Shown: positions 49,801 to 60,800 of the stretch, one piece after another | Numbering within the stretch: position 1 is the stretch's first letter | How the letters are laid out: each line of letters opens with the position of its first letter | Source: Lactobacillus helsingborgensis | Lineage (GTDB): Bacteria > Bacillota > Bacilli > Lactobacillales > Lactobacillaceae | Length of the DNA stretch: 64,000 bases | Assembly: GCF_000970855.1 (NCBI RefSeq) | Contig: NZ_KQ034046.1 | Span: 717,511 to 781,510 of the forward strand | Direction: 5' to 3' | Notes under the pieces: generated by a model | Database searches by the model: none | Seen by the model: only the letters and a program-made list of their open reading frames with translations | What the model was told of the DNA's origin: nothing | Program-made: the position numbers and the translations under genes

Positions 49801-51323
49801 AGGACAAGCTTAACCAGATCGATTCTTCTGTCGGTAACGCGTCAACTAACAAGGACAAGATTGATCAGATTACTCATGATGCTCAAAGCGATATTAGCAC
49901 CATTAAAGACGACTTCGGTATTGAAGACCAGTCTAATGATGTTGTTAATGCCAACGATGAAATTTCCAAGAACCATAGTGATGCGATTGATACCATTCAC
50001 AATGAATTTGGTGATGACAGCAAGACGCCTAAGACAGATGATGCGTATGAAAAGAACAAACATGTTCATAGTACAACTGATGAAGGTATCAACTCTGATA
50101 AGACCAATGCTGATAAGGAAATTTCTAAAGGCGCAATTGACGATGCAGCTGATATTGCTAAAGATAAAGTCAACCATCTGAAACATGAAGACGGTACCGA
50201 TTACACTGATGCTGATAAGAATAAGATTAATGAGCAGATTGATAAAGATGCTAAAGATGCCAAGGATAAGATCGATAAAGCTGACAAAGTAACTGATATT
50301 GATAATATTCGTAATAACGGTATCCACCAAATCCATCAGGATTGCTCTGACCCAGCTACAATTGATAATATTTTGCATGGTAATAGCAACAATGGTAATA
50401 ACGGTGGTGGCGGAGTTGTCGCTCCTATTCAACCAGCAACGCCAGCTAAGAACCCAACTACTAACACCTCTGACAAGGATAAACTTAATGGAACCAATGT
50501 TGATTTGAGCAATGCTTCAGATGTAACTTTGATGCACAACGCATATCTTTATGATGAAACTGGTAAACGTGCTAATAAAGTAACGCTTGGAGTTGGCTCA
50601 GTCTTGACTACTTACGGCACTAAGACCATCAACGGCAAGGATTACTACCTTCTTGTAGATAAGGGTGCTAACAACAAGAAATATTATGTTGCTGTTGGTA
50701 ATGTTGTAGCGGCTACTCGAAAACTGAAGCATAACGCATATATTTACAATCAATTTGGCAAACGGGTAAAGAATACTGGCGTATTCAAGAAGGGCAAGCT
50801 GATTAAGACCTTCGGTAATGCGGTCAAGATTCGTGGCAAGAAGTACTTCATCATTGACAAGAACCGCTTCGTTAAAGCTGCCAACTTTGCTAAAGGAGTT
50901 GTTACTGTAAGCACAGCCAAAGTTGAAGTAGTTCCAACAAGTGCGGTTGCTGAAAAACCAAAAACTATTGTTGAAAAGACTTTAATGCATAATGCTTACC
51001 TGTATGATCAAAATGGTACTCGTGCTAATAAGTTGATCTTCCAGGCAGGTTCTAAAGTCGGAACTGTTGGCAAGAAGACAGTCAACGGCAAGGTTTGTTA
51101 CGAACTTCCAGATGGTATGTTTATTGCAGCCGGCAATATTGATGCCAAGAAGTTGAAGTTAAAGCACAATGCCTATGTATACAACCAATACGGTCATCGT
51201 GCAAACAAGAAAGTGCTGAAGAAACGTAAGTCAGTTAAGACTTATGGTAATTCAGTCAAGATAAACGGCAAGAGATATTTCATTACTGCAAAAGGACGTT
51301 TTGTTAAGAAAGCCAACTTTTAA
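40875..51323 (+). CDS. Giant YSIRK/beta-helix/helical-repeat/SLAP surface protein 1
   Basis: 3482 residues. ATG after AGGAAGGA. YSIRK-type signal (HFSIRKLSIGAASVLLGF, cleavage after A51); Thr/Ser/Asp/Lys-rich linker to about 228 with DLSTFSGLSSFL; pectate-lyase-like beta-helix adhesive domain (about 230-720); beta-rich domain (about 780-965); roughly 2200 residues of DUF1542-like three-helix repeats (about 966-3165); Gly/Asn hinge; four SLAP repeats (about 3218-3482, each with HNAY(L/I/V)Y). No LPXTG, so anchoring is non-covalent. Residues 1160-1400 hold four tandem LGV(S/E/D)(S/T)D repeats of 58-62 residues. Probably a long adhesin or a spacer that shows the beta-helix far from the wall. Ligand unknown. 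Confidence 0.93.
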   Translation: MLGKNNYNERLRKMEMQDKQDHFSIRKLSIGAASVLLGFTFFGLNSQSVKADTIDPSQNITEESNRDNSNTETKQTGTKDKTKSDAAASKKKNETDLSTFSGLSSFLKSSKTDEVKDTSSKDKTDTTAKDKTDKDKQETPDSTGNSATTPATGSDEGNQDTTTDKTPTDITGSDDQNSDSSKLPADVTGDTTNSGKDTDTTQDSKANEAKKLANDTANDDKTGDTPTVINGIAHVYNWNQLVYALDNKECFDKDRQNPDETKRISEIDIMNNIVADNKGGQNGLDVYGRTLLIKSYDADGRTNKYKIDFNGYHPRIRGNSSEVTNLTYSNLELWCADYWGIIMTDRNNSSSKPHDGKGEKIGVSNLTFNNIDFHGSQMVHSASDTHITFTGTNTAETIYTPYKDGGASSANHQQLFEFGGSDNSIDFKGDFTGATFGGNVIEMGGSNCYVTVEKDVTVTLNPRLNSDGKTLGNNPAENTGAVHAIYISGTGKVDVKGELNINVGIEKGDNAYQGKLDANRATAIRLNDKASQFTVESGGSVKITTNGDISDSNSGNLIYDGGNFTVKPDGKLSIIGKHMGDYKGTLVQIAGVANVQNGTFEIRLEEDPNHPYDKSDPTSAQNKDAQIFGAGTNPIVLVDVTGSDSKLIVNNPQSLVLDSHLNTATGTSIIGDSSAVTITNVRQKLNFLGNSLTLPPFHTLQVSKDSKTKNIVVDKLVLLNGQGGKNGEYMFTPELWAKVSELPYFKIPALKNIKTLLDELAAEGNPINYDTIFSKIIDAAFSDPKNIGYNDIAFGPANSSGFLDIKPENVTATANVDASGKKDGSWTISGTVDGYKSDKDGPDSDLKNPFREFLKLPLGTKAYIMAEIDYGKGTTTLSLNNNIEDPPYQYTNNGDNDLPTAFAGEVTKSENGNYIFKVNVPADVVGKINSNTKIKLTPTANFIDYNPLDKDSKERPVIVSILKIAQDTAAKNIKSKVNAANDLDNQFPKSDPKSKEQVALETAINNAAEVAKTALDPGYESGKSVYGAGNVNEVSQREENALKDLQTAMDAAQKVVKQIHDAEKAKEEAQKAITTAANNAISRVKQQSALTDAEKAQYIDAINSAEKVALENPSTNKNSIYNPANKPSDITNIQNAFENKVNKEAAKAEVAGYTENGKKTLGVSSDEIDEALSEQLKAIDDATDVVKAENDAKSTILGKLKASAKAKVQKDARDAKTGLGVESDKNIDKAVSDAEADIDGHTDFNEIKKDMTNGQNNVLSKYKDAAKNQLAEVAKSDKKALGVESDSNIDQAVDNANTLISQASSVELVTEDLNSAKSNIADKFKDSAKKQVQDYADEAKSNLGVDTDTGIDAAAKTAEDAIDGDTAASAIGTDITNGKNAILAAYKDSAKKQLDQAEKDIESKLENVKGLTADDIEKAKKVAKGLLTNNEKTGYKDKVDAAETFEDVNTATKDGIAALNKLLTDKSSLGNKNDAIDAINQARDKAINDINDKTKYPNLSDEDRNSLINTIKDDATEGVDNVNKDTDPAKIKTDKQAAIDKINSVTATASSKDLADLKNEQKSQTAALQDAAAKAKETIDQIDNKYLSPSDKQYYKDLIDKHAASATNAINSASNKDDIDTAEKDGESNINSDLVSAQVAAAKSQAIAELNKAKSDDKKAINDVHKNGTLSDDDWEKALDAIDNAYTTAITAVSNDHTPADIVTDKNTGINAMQTVVDSVSGNAEQAELAKTKNKAIADLKDQAQELHDHIQADPNLSNTEKNDYLDQVASALNNAEQAVSAADKNTVNSAHNAGIEELNNIRNNADLQSARDKALTDLQNEFNTDNAAIDGLTNISTAGKTGIKTDLQNAYNEAVNKVKDPTSNTIALINSTSDAGITNMENILGKAKGLDQTIADDQQKLEDYAQKAIDRINSSTMSDADKGKAIKDIQNARDDAQGEVGNKLTVEDANQAEKDGETSIQKAEAKANKNDMDKAKDAAKARINGVRDKALQNLKDVYDGLTVDEQKQAQAAYDKAVKDIPALAEQAESAIDKSFDKGAISDLTNDAINSINTTGDTANVAMTKVVAVQAVKDAAQAAKDKLTNERDKTGVDDVANLGIADINAATTSSTVLDIKDNALNSIKNIKDSGTGDASADDALWDKKNAANKELAQELADTTGAIDKLTDLTAEQKKQFKAQAQAAHDRAHIRIEGATEDQIDSEKGLGKTNIDKALTDAKLQAVKNVAKADVDKTADDAIDKVNKDDTINKDDKQNIIDNINKDRDKTKEDIDNADTPDKVNNAKNDGEGEIKGHVDNGTSSAKEKQTAKDKLAAAADKIYDRLKNDRDSGKLDYNQYQDLKDKVDNAVDAANGAISNADGTSNINGAESDGESALSGINTDIDKVEAVNTALGKLSDAVNKANDAADAVAKEVGTTPEEKRKLAKEMKDAIEKQRAAAAKNIKDAQNAADDPLNAIKTAGQKGVDSITGLTNDYTDKVNQIKTLKQKADAAKDDLNNLKTDENHNPVLTASDVAQGEADIDDAVQTGISDIYQASSVDDAKTAEQKAEDAVELAKLPTELLAEKNKQIAAINKYATAAEGEIDKFTQSDQNKDGLPADTIAELKAQVEAAKKKAISKINAVTLAKGASQDDFDKAKTNVQNAEKGVAKGGETVDFGEAGIDKVKKLAQQKADIVKAKNDAIAKLEQKQEEANNTIENSGMSAADQKPLKDQVQELVDKAKDQIINISDTDDKGNIKTPEQVKDEADTIINNTVDGFKDPDDNNKVPGISDIINNAQLEGAKTTAEKTLNNKRAQAHDVINGSQLTADQKQKANKAIDDAFNTEKSAIDGKTNIKDVPTNKDEIGKPIDAIWTKPTSSDEKNEWFNDEENNALSGTDGVAGLETGFKELTEKQKDDPDYKDYLNDINNAITAIKDAKNIKDASSAYDKGMTSLNKLNALEQVKADANKAESDIDKSDLNDTAKDRLKGDVDKIVEDTKDKLNQIDSSVGNASTNKDKIDQITHDAQSDISTIKDDFGIEDQSNDVVNANDEISKNHSDAIDTIHNEFGDDSKTPKTDDAYEKNKHVHSTTDEGINSDKTNADKEISKGAIDDAADIAKDKVNHLKHEDGTDYTDADKNKINEQIDKDAKDAKDKIDKADKVTDIDNIRNNGIHQIHQDCSDPATIDNILHGNSNNGNNGGGGVVAPIQPATPAKNPTTNTSDKDKLNGTNVDLSNASDVTLMHNAYLYDETGKRANKVTLGVGSVLTTYGTKTINGKDYYLLVDKGANNKKYYVAVGNVVAATRKLKHNAYIYNQFGKRVKNTGVFKKGKLIKTFGNAVKIRGKKYFIIDKNRFVKAANFAKGVVTVSTAKVEVVPTSAVAEKPKTIVEKTLMHNAYLYDQNGTRANKLIFQAGSKVGTVGKKTVNGKVCYELPDGMFIAAGNIDAKKLKLKHNAYVYNQYGHRANKKVLKKRKSVKTYGNSVKINGKRYFITAKGRFVKKANF
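44355..45060 (+). repeat. Four tandem 58-62 residue repeats in giant protein 1
   Basis: Units begin LGVSSDEIDEA, LGVESDKNIDKA, LGVESDSNIDQA and LGVDTDTGIDAA at codons starting 44355, 44529, 44715 and 44901. The last two intervals are exactly 186 bases. Giant protein 2 has only one degenerate unit at the matching place (LSVNSNSDIAKA). Confidence 0.85.
50529..51320 (+). repeat. Four SLAP repeats at the C-terminus of giant protein 1
   Basis: Units start near 50529, 50724, 50982 and 51159, each with HNAY and a Lys-rich second half. Units 1 and 3 resemble each other, as do 2 and 4, so the block is a duplicated pair. Confidence 0.88.
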
Positions 51324-51341
51324 ATTGAAATAGCTTAAATA

Positions 51342-51389
51342 AAGTGTCGCGAATTGTTAAAAACAACAATTCGTGGCACTTTTTTTTGC
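51342..51389 (+). terminator. Terminator of giant gene 1
   Basis: GTGTCGCGAATTGTT/AACAATTCGTGGCAC stem and T9 tail. Confidence 0.93.
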
Positions 51390-51757
51390 ATTTTTTTAAT
51401 TTTTATAAATAAATAGTATATAAATATAATTTTATATATTATTTATTAAAACGATAGATTTAATTTTAAAAAATTAAGCTATTAAAGGGTTTGCATAAAT
51501 AGTTGAATATAGTAAATAATATTTAAAATCACGTATAGTATATATAAATATATGAAGATATAAAGTAATGAAAATATTTCTTATATACATAAAAATATTA
51601 CTAATTTCCGTTTTTTTATAAATTATTAATGTTATTTTATATCAGAATAAACCTTATATTTATAGATAAATTAAGATATTTTAAAGTTATTTAAAAAAAC
51701 TAAATTTTTATTTTTTATCTATATGTTATTTAAGACTAGTTTATAATGAATACTATA
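51390..51757. other. AT-rich intergenic region between giant genes 1 and 2
   Basis: About 370 bases of extremely AT-rich DNA with many TATA runs and no gene. Similar in kind to the regions before giant genes 1 and 3. Confidence 0.6.
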
Positions 51758-51786
51758 TTGACACAAAATACACCTAGCATTAAAAT
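51758..51786 (+). promoter_or_regulatory. Promoter of giant gene 2
   Basis: TTGACA (51758-51763), 17 bases, TAAAAT (51781-51786); 38 bases before the start codon. Confidence 0.8.
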
Positions 51787-51823
51787 ATTGCTATAAATAG
51801 TATTTTTGAGAAAGGATTATTTT

Positions 51824-54800
51824 ATGCTAGGTAAAAATAATAATAAAGAAAGAATACGTAAAATGGAAATGCAAGCAAAGCAAGACCACTTCTCAATTCG
51901 TAAATTGACAATTGGTGCTGCTTCTGTCTTGCTCGGTTTTACTTTCTTTGGCTTGAATAGTCAGACCGCTAAGGCTGATACTGTTGATCCTGCAAAGGAA
52001 GAAATTAATACTAAAACTAATGAGTCTCAGACTGAGCTTGATCAAACAGCAGATAAAGCCCAAACTCCAAGTGAAAACAAGCAAAGTAACTCAACGAAAA
52101 AGGATGCAGACTTAACTACATTTTCTGGTCTGAGTTCTTTTTTAAAGAGTACCGATACTAAGAAACCAACTACTGCAGGAAAAGATTCTACAGACAAAAC
52201 TGAGGATTCAAAGACTGATGATCCAAAAGATAAGGACAAGGATAAGGGTAATACTGTTGACGACAGTTCAAAAACCCCTGATCAGGATCAAAGTAATGCT
52301 AAGGATCCAGCTAAAACTGATGATGACACAAATCAGGATACATCAGAAACGAATGATCCTGAAAAAACTGATTCTCAGGATCCTGAATTAGTTGATAAAG
52401 ATGCAAAAAAGGATACTACTGCTAGTGAAGTTAAGCAAGTCACAAATTGGGATGGTTTTACAGATGCTTTACTAGATGCAAATGTAAGCGAAATTCGTAT
52501 CATGAATGATATTGCTGCCCCAGATGGTGGTGGACGTAAGTCCATTGGTAAAGTTCCCGGAAGAAAGTTGCGCATCATATCCGATGGGGATACGCGACAT
52601 TTAATTGATTTTAAACGAAACCACCCTGAAATTATTCAGCGTAATTCCTTTGACGTAACTTTTGAAAATGTTGCAATGAAAAGCACAGATTATTATGGTG
52701 TATTTGATACTGGTGGGCTAAATAATAATCAATATGCCAACATTACCTTTATAAATACAACATTTGAAGGTTCTCAGTTAATTTATTCTGGTCGGAACAC
52801 TCACATCTTCTTTCGTGGTGATAACGTAATAAGAACGGTTAAAGGAAATTCTGACGGTGACAACCAGCAGTTATTCCAGTTTACTGGTCCAAATTGTAGT
52901 GTTGAATTTGTAGACGGTACATTCACAGGCTCTACTTTTGGCGGCAGCGTGATTGAAATGGAAAGCGATAATGACGTTGTTACAGTTCATCAAGGTGCCA
53001 TTGTTAATTTGACGCCCTTATTAGAGTATGATGGTTCTCATGGTTCAAATGGTGAATGGGGGAGACCATTTACTGTTATTGCTATTACCGGTAGTGGCAC
53101 CGTAAACGTTGCCGGCGAACTGAATATTAATATGACTGATAACTCAAAGGCAAATCCATATAAAGGAACTCGCAATGACAATAAATGTAGAGCCATATAT
53201 TTACGGAATTCTAAATCTAGCTTCAATATTGAAACCAATGGTACAGTGAATATTACCACTAATGGTAACATCAGTGACGCAAATGGTGGTGGCTACCTTA
53301 TTTATGATGGTGGTAATTTTAACATTAAACCTAAGGGTACCTTATATGTCAAAGGTCAGGACATGGGTGACTATAGCGGAACTTTAGTCTTGGTTAAGGG
53401 TAAAGCTGATGTTGAAAACGGTGCTTTTAATATTGTTCTTGATGGTTCTCCCGCTTCTACTAGCATTGGTAACGGGACTGGTGCAGGTAACGGTGATGTT
53501 ACTTTAGTAGATGTTCAGGGTGGTACCTTAATTGTTAATAACCCTACTTCACTAGTTTTGAATGCGCAGGCTAACACGGGTAAAAATACCAGTATCGTTG
53601 GTGAGAATAATATTACTATAACAAACGTACGGCAACAATTTGATCTTACTAGTTTAAACATTGGACTTGGCAAACTTACTTTACCGCCATTCCATGTTTT
53701 AAATGTAAGAAAACAAAGAAAAGGTTCCATAGTTGTAGACAAACTTGAGCTATTGAATGGTAAAACGCAGCTAAATGTTGATAAATTAAATGAATTAAAA
53801 GCTAAGATAGCACTTGCTGGTATTGATTTTGAAAAGTTACCAGGAGATGTGCAAGAATCTTTAAATGAAACTGCAGCCAGCAATAAAACTTTTGACGATC
53901 TTTTTATTGATATTATTCAAAGAGCATTCAACAATAGCGAAAACTTTGGCTATAATAATATTGCCTTTATTCCTGCCAACCCAAGTGGTTTTATGGACAT
54001 TGACACCAGTAAAGTCACTGTCACTAGAAATGACGATGGTTCAAACACTATTACGGGTGCTGCAGGTAGTGTAATAAATTATAGCCCTGATATAGATGGT
54101 CCGGATGATCCTAAAGGCAATCCGCAAAAGTTTAAAAATCCATTTAGTTTGATTATGCCGGTGGCTACCAAGGCTTATATTGTTGCCAATATTGTTGATG
54201 ATAAAAATAAGAAAACTATCTGGGCAGATGATTCTATAGCAAATCCATACCAGAATACGGTTGACAATGCCAAAAATGATACTCACAACCCTTCACTTAA
54301 TCCTCTGCCAAAATTTTACGCTGCTGTTGTCAATGATGATGGTTCATTTACCATTAATATTCCGGCAGATAAAACCATTAAATTTAATAAAAATTATAGT
54401 ATTGAGTTGTCTCCGAGTGCTAACTTCATTGGATATGATCCGACTGATACCAGTAAGCCTGTCAGAGTAGGTTTGGATATTCTGACATTGAGTGAAGCTC
54501 GCGATCAAGCTGCCCAGGCTATTAATGATGCAATTAACACTGCTAAAAATAATAAGCCTAATAATTTGACGGATGAGCAAAATAAAGCATTTAATGATGC
54601 AATGACTCAAGCTGCTGCTGCAGCTTCAAAGACCATCAATAGTGCTAACAAGGAAACATCTGTTTACTCCTCTGATGCAAATACGATTTCGATTGTAAAC
54701 AAGCGTCGGGATGCTGCTTTAAAGATTATTGATGATGCAATTAAAGCTGCTAATGGTTCAGCTCAAATTGAAACTAATAAAACTAATGCCATTAATGAGT

Positions 54801-57800
54801 TGAATAATGAGGCAAGTAAACAATCTGGATATTATCCTTCACAAACTCAGGCAATTAATCAAGCGCGAGATAAGGCAATTGACCAGGTTAAGGCTGCACA
54901 AAATAACGATGATGTTGCTAGTGCTAGAGACGAGGGAATAAAGGCAATCGATCAAGTTGCTCTTGACTATAAGGCTTCTATCAAATCTGATCTTAATAAG
55001 CAGATTAAACAGGTAAAAACTGATATAGCAGAAACTGCAAAAGATTCTAACTTAAGCGACACTGAAAAAGAAGAGGTTAACAGCTTAGTTGATAGACTTA
55101 AGCGTCCAGAAGCAATTGCTGCAGATCAAGGTGACATTGATAAGGATTCTGATGAAAATTCAGTTAAAGGTCACCAAAAAGAAGCTCAAGATACGATTGA
55201 TGCTCTTAAGAACACTATCAGTGCAATTAAAAAATTGCAAGATGCCGCTAAAGATGAAATTTCTAAGCACAGCGACAAAACGACTGATATTCAAAATTCT
55301 TTAAATGATGCTGTACATAAAGTCATCAATGGCGATGACCCTGACGGCTCAGAAGGTCTTGAAGCGATCAAACAGGTATATGCAGATCAAGAAGCTGCCA
55401 ATATTAATAAAGCAGCTGAAGCAGCCAAAAAGAGAGTGCAGAAATCAGGACTTGCAGCAGCAGATCAAGCAGATTACTTAAATGCAATCGATAATGCTGC
55501 TAAAGTTGCAACTGCTAAACCTGGCGCCCCAGGCTATGATGCAAGCAAATCTATTTACGGTACGTCAGATGGTACGGCTATAAAGGAAAGAGAAGCTATA
55601 GCACAGACAGCTTTTGATAAAGCTGCAGCAAAGGCTGAAGTTGAAGGTTTTGCTGTTACTAACCAAAATGATTTATCAGTTAACTCAAATAGCGATATTG
55701 CAAAAGCAATTAGTGATGGGTTGGCAAATATTGATAAGGCAGCGGACTCTAGCGCAGTAGCAACTGCAGAAGATACTGCTAAAAAGAATGTGCTTAAAGC
55801 AATTTCTAAGCAGAAATTAGCTGATGTCGAAGCTGATGTTGAAAATCAAATCAGCAACATTTCCGGCTTGACCGCTCAAAATATTGACGATGCCAAGAAG
55901 CAGGCCCAGAAGATTTTAAGCAATAATACCAATCCACTAGGATATACTCAAAGGGTTGATCAAGCTGACTCGCTTACAACAATTGACGGAGCCAGAAATG
56001 ACGGTATCACTGCTCTGAACAATCTGTTGACTAAGCAGCAAGAGTTAGGTAAGCGTAACAATCAGGTAAGTGACGCTGCTGCACAGATAAGGAAAAAACA
56101 ACAAGAAGCAAATGATGCTATTAACAATACGCAAAACTTAAGTGATAAAGATAAAAAGTCATACCTTGATCAAATTAAGAAGGTTGCTGACGACAGTATT
56201 AACGGTTTAAGTAATATTGACACTGCAAAGATAGATGATGCTGTGACAACAGCCAAAGGTAAAATTGACAGTATAGTTGCTGATGCTCAGAATAAGGGCG
56301 ATAGTGTAATCAAGGATGCCCGGGCAAAAGCATCACAAGCAATTGACGAGGCGGCAAAGGCTGCCAAGCAAAAGATTGAAAGCATACCTGACAGTCAACT
56401 TAGTCAATCAAACAAGAAACACTATGAAGATTTGATCGATCAAGATGCGCAAGCCGCTAAAGATAAGATTGCTGCTGCTCAAGATGAAGACACTGTTAAA
56501 TCAGCTACTCAAGATGGTGCAAACAATATTACCAGAGACTTAAACGACGCGCAGGTTTCTGCAGCACGCGCTAAAGCAATTTCTGATTTGCAAACCGCCA
56601 AGAATAAAGCCCGAGAGACCATTTCTGCAGCACATGACAATAATGGCCCGCTTAAAGACAAGGACTGGATGGATAAATTAAACCAGATTGACAATGCCTA
56701 TGACCAAGCTGTTCAAGCAGTAACAGGTGACCTTAATGTTTCAGATATTAATGATGATGCAGATAAAGGCAAAAAGAATATTCAAAGCATTGTTGACAGT
56801 ATCTCGGATGACGAAGCAACAAAAGATTTGGTAGCAAAGCGTGATGATGCTGTTAAAAAATTAAGACAGGCTCGCGATAATGCGAATACTCAAATAACTA
56901 CTGATCCTAATTTAAGTGTTACCGAAAAGAACGATTACTATAACCAAATCTCAAATGCCTTCAATAATGCTCAATCGGCTATTCAGTCAGCAGGTAAAGA
57001 AGACGATATCGATGACGCTCTTACAAATGGTACGAGGAAACTGACTGAGATTCAGGAAGCTGCAAACTTGCAGTCTGCCAAAGATCAAGCTCTAAATGAC
57101 TTGCTTACTGAGAGAAGCAAAATTAGAGAGCAAATTGGCAATATGGATCAAGTTACAAGTGCCAATAAGAACGATTTACGGGCTCAAGTTGAAGAACAAT
57201 ACAATCAAGCAGTCAAGAACATTAATTCTGCAAGTACATCTTCTATTCAACAAGTTACTCAATATGCCCAACAAGGCAAAGCTGCTATTGATAATGTAAT
57301 CAGTGATCTGAACATTAATAAAGTTCTTAACAAACAAAAACTTGATGAGTATGCTCAAAAAGCAATAGATCGCATTAGCAATGCAACAGATATTGCTCAG
57401 ACAGTGAAGGACTCCACTATTGCCGGAATCAAAGCTGCTCGTGATGAGGCGAAGGCTAATGTCGATAAGGTCGATAAGCAAGAAGGTATCCCAGCTTCTA
57501 ATCTTGCAGAACAAAATGGTGAACTGGCAATTGATGCGGCAGAAGCAAAAGGTAACGGTCTTGAAGGCTACAAGGAAAGTGCCATAAATCAAATTTCTAC
57601 TGCTGCAGATGACGCTACTTCCCGTTTGACTGAAATTTATAATGGTCTTAGTGAAAGTGAACAAACAGCTGCTAAGGACGCATTTGATAACGCTATTAAT
57701 ACTATTCAGCAAAGTTCAAGCGATGCAATTGATAGTATTAGGAACGCAACTAATAAAGACCAGGTAGAAAAAACTACTAAAGATGCAATAGCTGCTATTA

Positions 57801-60800
57801 ACAAGGCAGAAACAAGTGCTGACTTGGCTGCAGCCAAAGCTACCGCAATAACTGCAATTAAAGAAACGGGTGCTAAAGCAAATACCCAACTCACAAACCA
57901 AAAAGATAAGGATGCAGTCAAAGCTGTTACCGATCTTGGTGAGAAAGATATAAACGCAGCAAGTGATATTGCTACAGTTAATAAGATTAAAGGCAATACT
58001 ATCCAAAGCATACAAAATATCCTTGATATTGCTTCTGCTTCTAATGCAGATGAAATAAGAGATCAACGTAATCAAGCAATTGATGAACTTGACCAAGCGC
58101 TTAATGGCGGCGGAAATTATGTTGGAGTCACTAATCAAATTGATAGCTTAACTGATCTAAGTACTGACGAAAAGAATAAGTTTAAGAACCAGGCTCAAGA
58201 AGCGCATGATCGTGCTGTAGCCAAGGTTGATGGTGCCACTGCTGACCAGATAGATACGGAAAAGAATACTGGATTAGTGGACATTAACAAGGCACTATCT
58301 GATGCTAAATTGCAAGCAGCTAAAAACAAGGCTAAGTCTGACTTGGACCAAGCAGCAATTGATGCTGGTAAAATAGATCCAACTGACCAAGATGCTATTA
58401 ACAACGAACGTGATAAGGCTAAAGACAAAATAGATCAATCAGATACTATTGACAAAGTTAATAAAGCTAAAGAAGAAGGCCAAAGTGCTATTACGGGTAT
58501 AGAGCAGACAGGTAAGGATGCTCAACTTGCAAATGATAAAGCTGCAGCTAAAAATGATCTGAAAAGTGCTGCAGACAAACTGCAACAACGGATTGATCAA
58601 GATTTAGCCGATAAGAAACTGGGTCAAGACCAATATGATAAGCTAAAAGACAAAATTGATCAGGCTCGTTCAGATGGTGAAACTAGGATAAACTCGGCCA
58701 CTGATAAAGGTAGTTTGTCTAATGCCCAGAACCAGAACAAAAATGATCTAAGTCAAATCGGCGCTGAAATTGGTAAAGAAGAATCACTGACAAATGCGTT
58801 AACTCAGTTGCAAGATGCCGTCAATGAGGCTTCTGCTACAGCAGACGAGATCGCTAAGGATGATCCAAATCTGGCTGATCAAATGAGAGATCAGATCAAA
58901 GCTGAACGCGATAAAGCTGCGCAAAACATTCAAAGTGCTAAAAATGATGTAAACGATCCTAACAACGCTATGAATCAGGCCGCACAAGATGGGGTTTCAG
59001 CAATTACTGGTTTAACTGATCGCTTTGCAGCTAAGAATGAAGCTATTAACAAGTTGAAGCAGCATGCTCAAACTGCAAAGAACGGCTTGCAGAGTGATCA
59101 TCTTGATGCTAATGAAATTAGCCAAGGCGAAAAAGATATCAATAACGCTCTGCAAGGCGCTATCAGCAACATATATGGCGCCAAAGATAGTGACAATTTA
59201 GCTGATATTGAAAAGGCCGGCGAAAAGGCCATCAATCAAGCTAAATTGCCGAGTGATTTGCTAGCTGAAAAGAACAAGCAGATTGCTGCTATTGATGATT
59301 ATGTCAAAGGAAAAGGTGATATCAGTTCAGTTGCCTCTAGTTTAAGTGATGAGCAAAAGGCTGATTTGCAAAAGCAACTTGATGAAGTTGTGCAAAGTAC
59401 CAAGGACAAAATCGGCAAAGTTACCTTACCTGAGAATGCAACTGCATCTGACTTGGAGGCAGCAAAGAATAAGCTGTCTAATATCGAAAAAGGTGTTCCA
59501 GAAAATAATGAGCCAATTAACTTCGGTGAAGCCGGTGTAGATAAGATCTACGATATAGCTAAGAATAAACAGGATATCTACGAAGCTAAGCAAGATGCTA
59601 TCAAAGAGCTGCAAAATATTAAGGATGAAGCTGATAAAAAGATTGAAGATTCTGGTTTATCATCAGCTGATCAAGATACAGAAAAGCAAAAAGTACAGGA
59701 TATCTTTGACAAGAGTAAGACAGAAATAAATGATATTCCTGTCAAAGGAGAGGATGGTACTACCGATAGAACTGCTGATGAAGTCAAAAACGATGCTCAA
59801 GCTATAATTGATAAGGCCAAGAACGGCTACAAAGATCCTTCAACTGGAAAAGATGTTCCTGGTATTTCAAATATTATTGACCAAGCAGATCTTGCCGGAG
59901 CTAAAACCAAGGCAGAAGGCGATTTGAAAGACAAGCAGAATCAGGCTCATGATATTATTAATAAGTCGCAGTTAACTGATTCTGAAAAGAAGGAAGCTAT
60001 TAAGGCTATTGATGATGCTTATGATACTGAAAAAGCAAAAATTGAAGCTATTAAAGATGTTGACAATGTTCCAAAAGATAAAGATCACGTTGGAACTAGC
60101 ATTGATCAGATTTGGCAAAATTCTTCTGAATGGGTTGTTAAAGATAAGCATGATGCTGTAAATGGCACTAATGGTTTGCAAAATGAATATGACAAATTAA
60201 CTAGTAAGCAAAAAGCTAATCCAGACTATCAGGACTATATCAATGATATTATTGCTGGTCTTGCCGATATTAATAAAGCTGACAATATTCCGGATATCAG
60301 TTCTGCCTACGATAAAGGCATTACAGCTTTGAATAAACTTAAAGCTAAGGAAGAAATTAAAAATGCTGCTGACAAGGCCAAAACTGAGATTAACAATAAT
60401 AAAGATTTAGACGATAAAACTAAGCAAGATTATATTGATAAAGTTGATCAGCACGTTACAGAAAGTAATAATGCAGTTGATCAAGTTAATGCACCTAGTG
60501 ATGATCCTGCTGGTAAGAAGACTAATATTGATAAAGTAGTTGACACGGCTAAAAACGATATCCAAGTTGAGGTTAACAAGACAAATCAAATTAGCAAAAA
60601 CAAGGCTGATCAGGAAATTGCTGATAAAGCAAAAGAGGCTATTGATAAGATTCATAAAGAATTTGGTGATGATGCTGATACTTCTTCAATCCAAAATGCT
60701 TTTGACAAAAACAAACACACTGAAGGCAATTCTTATGATGAGATTCAAAAGAATAAACTTGAAGCGGAAAAGGAAATTGCCAAAGGTGCCGTTGATGATG

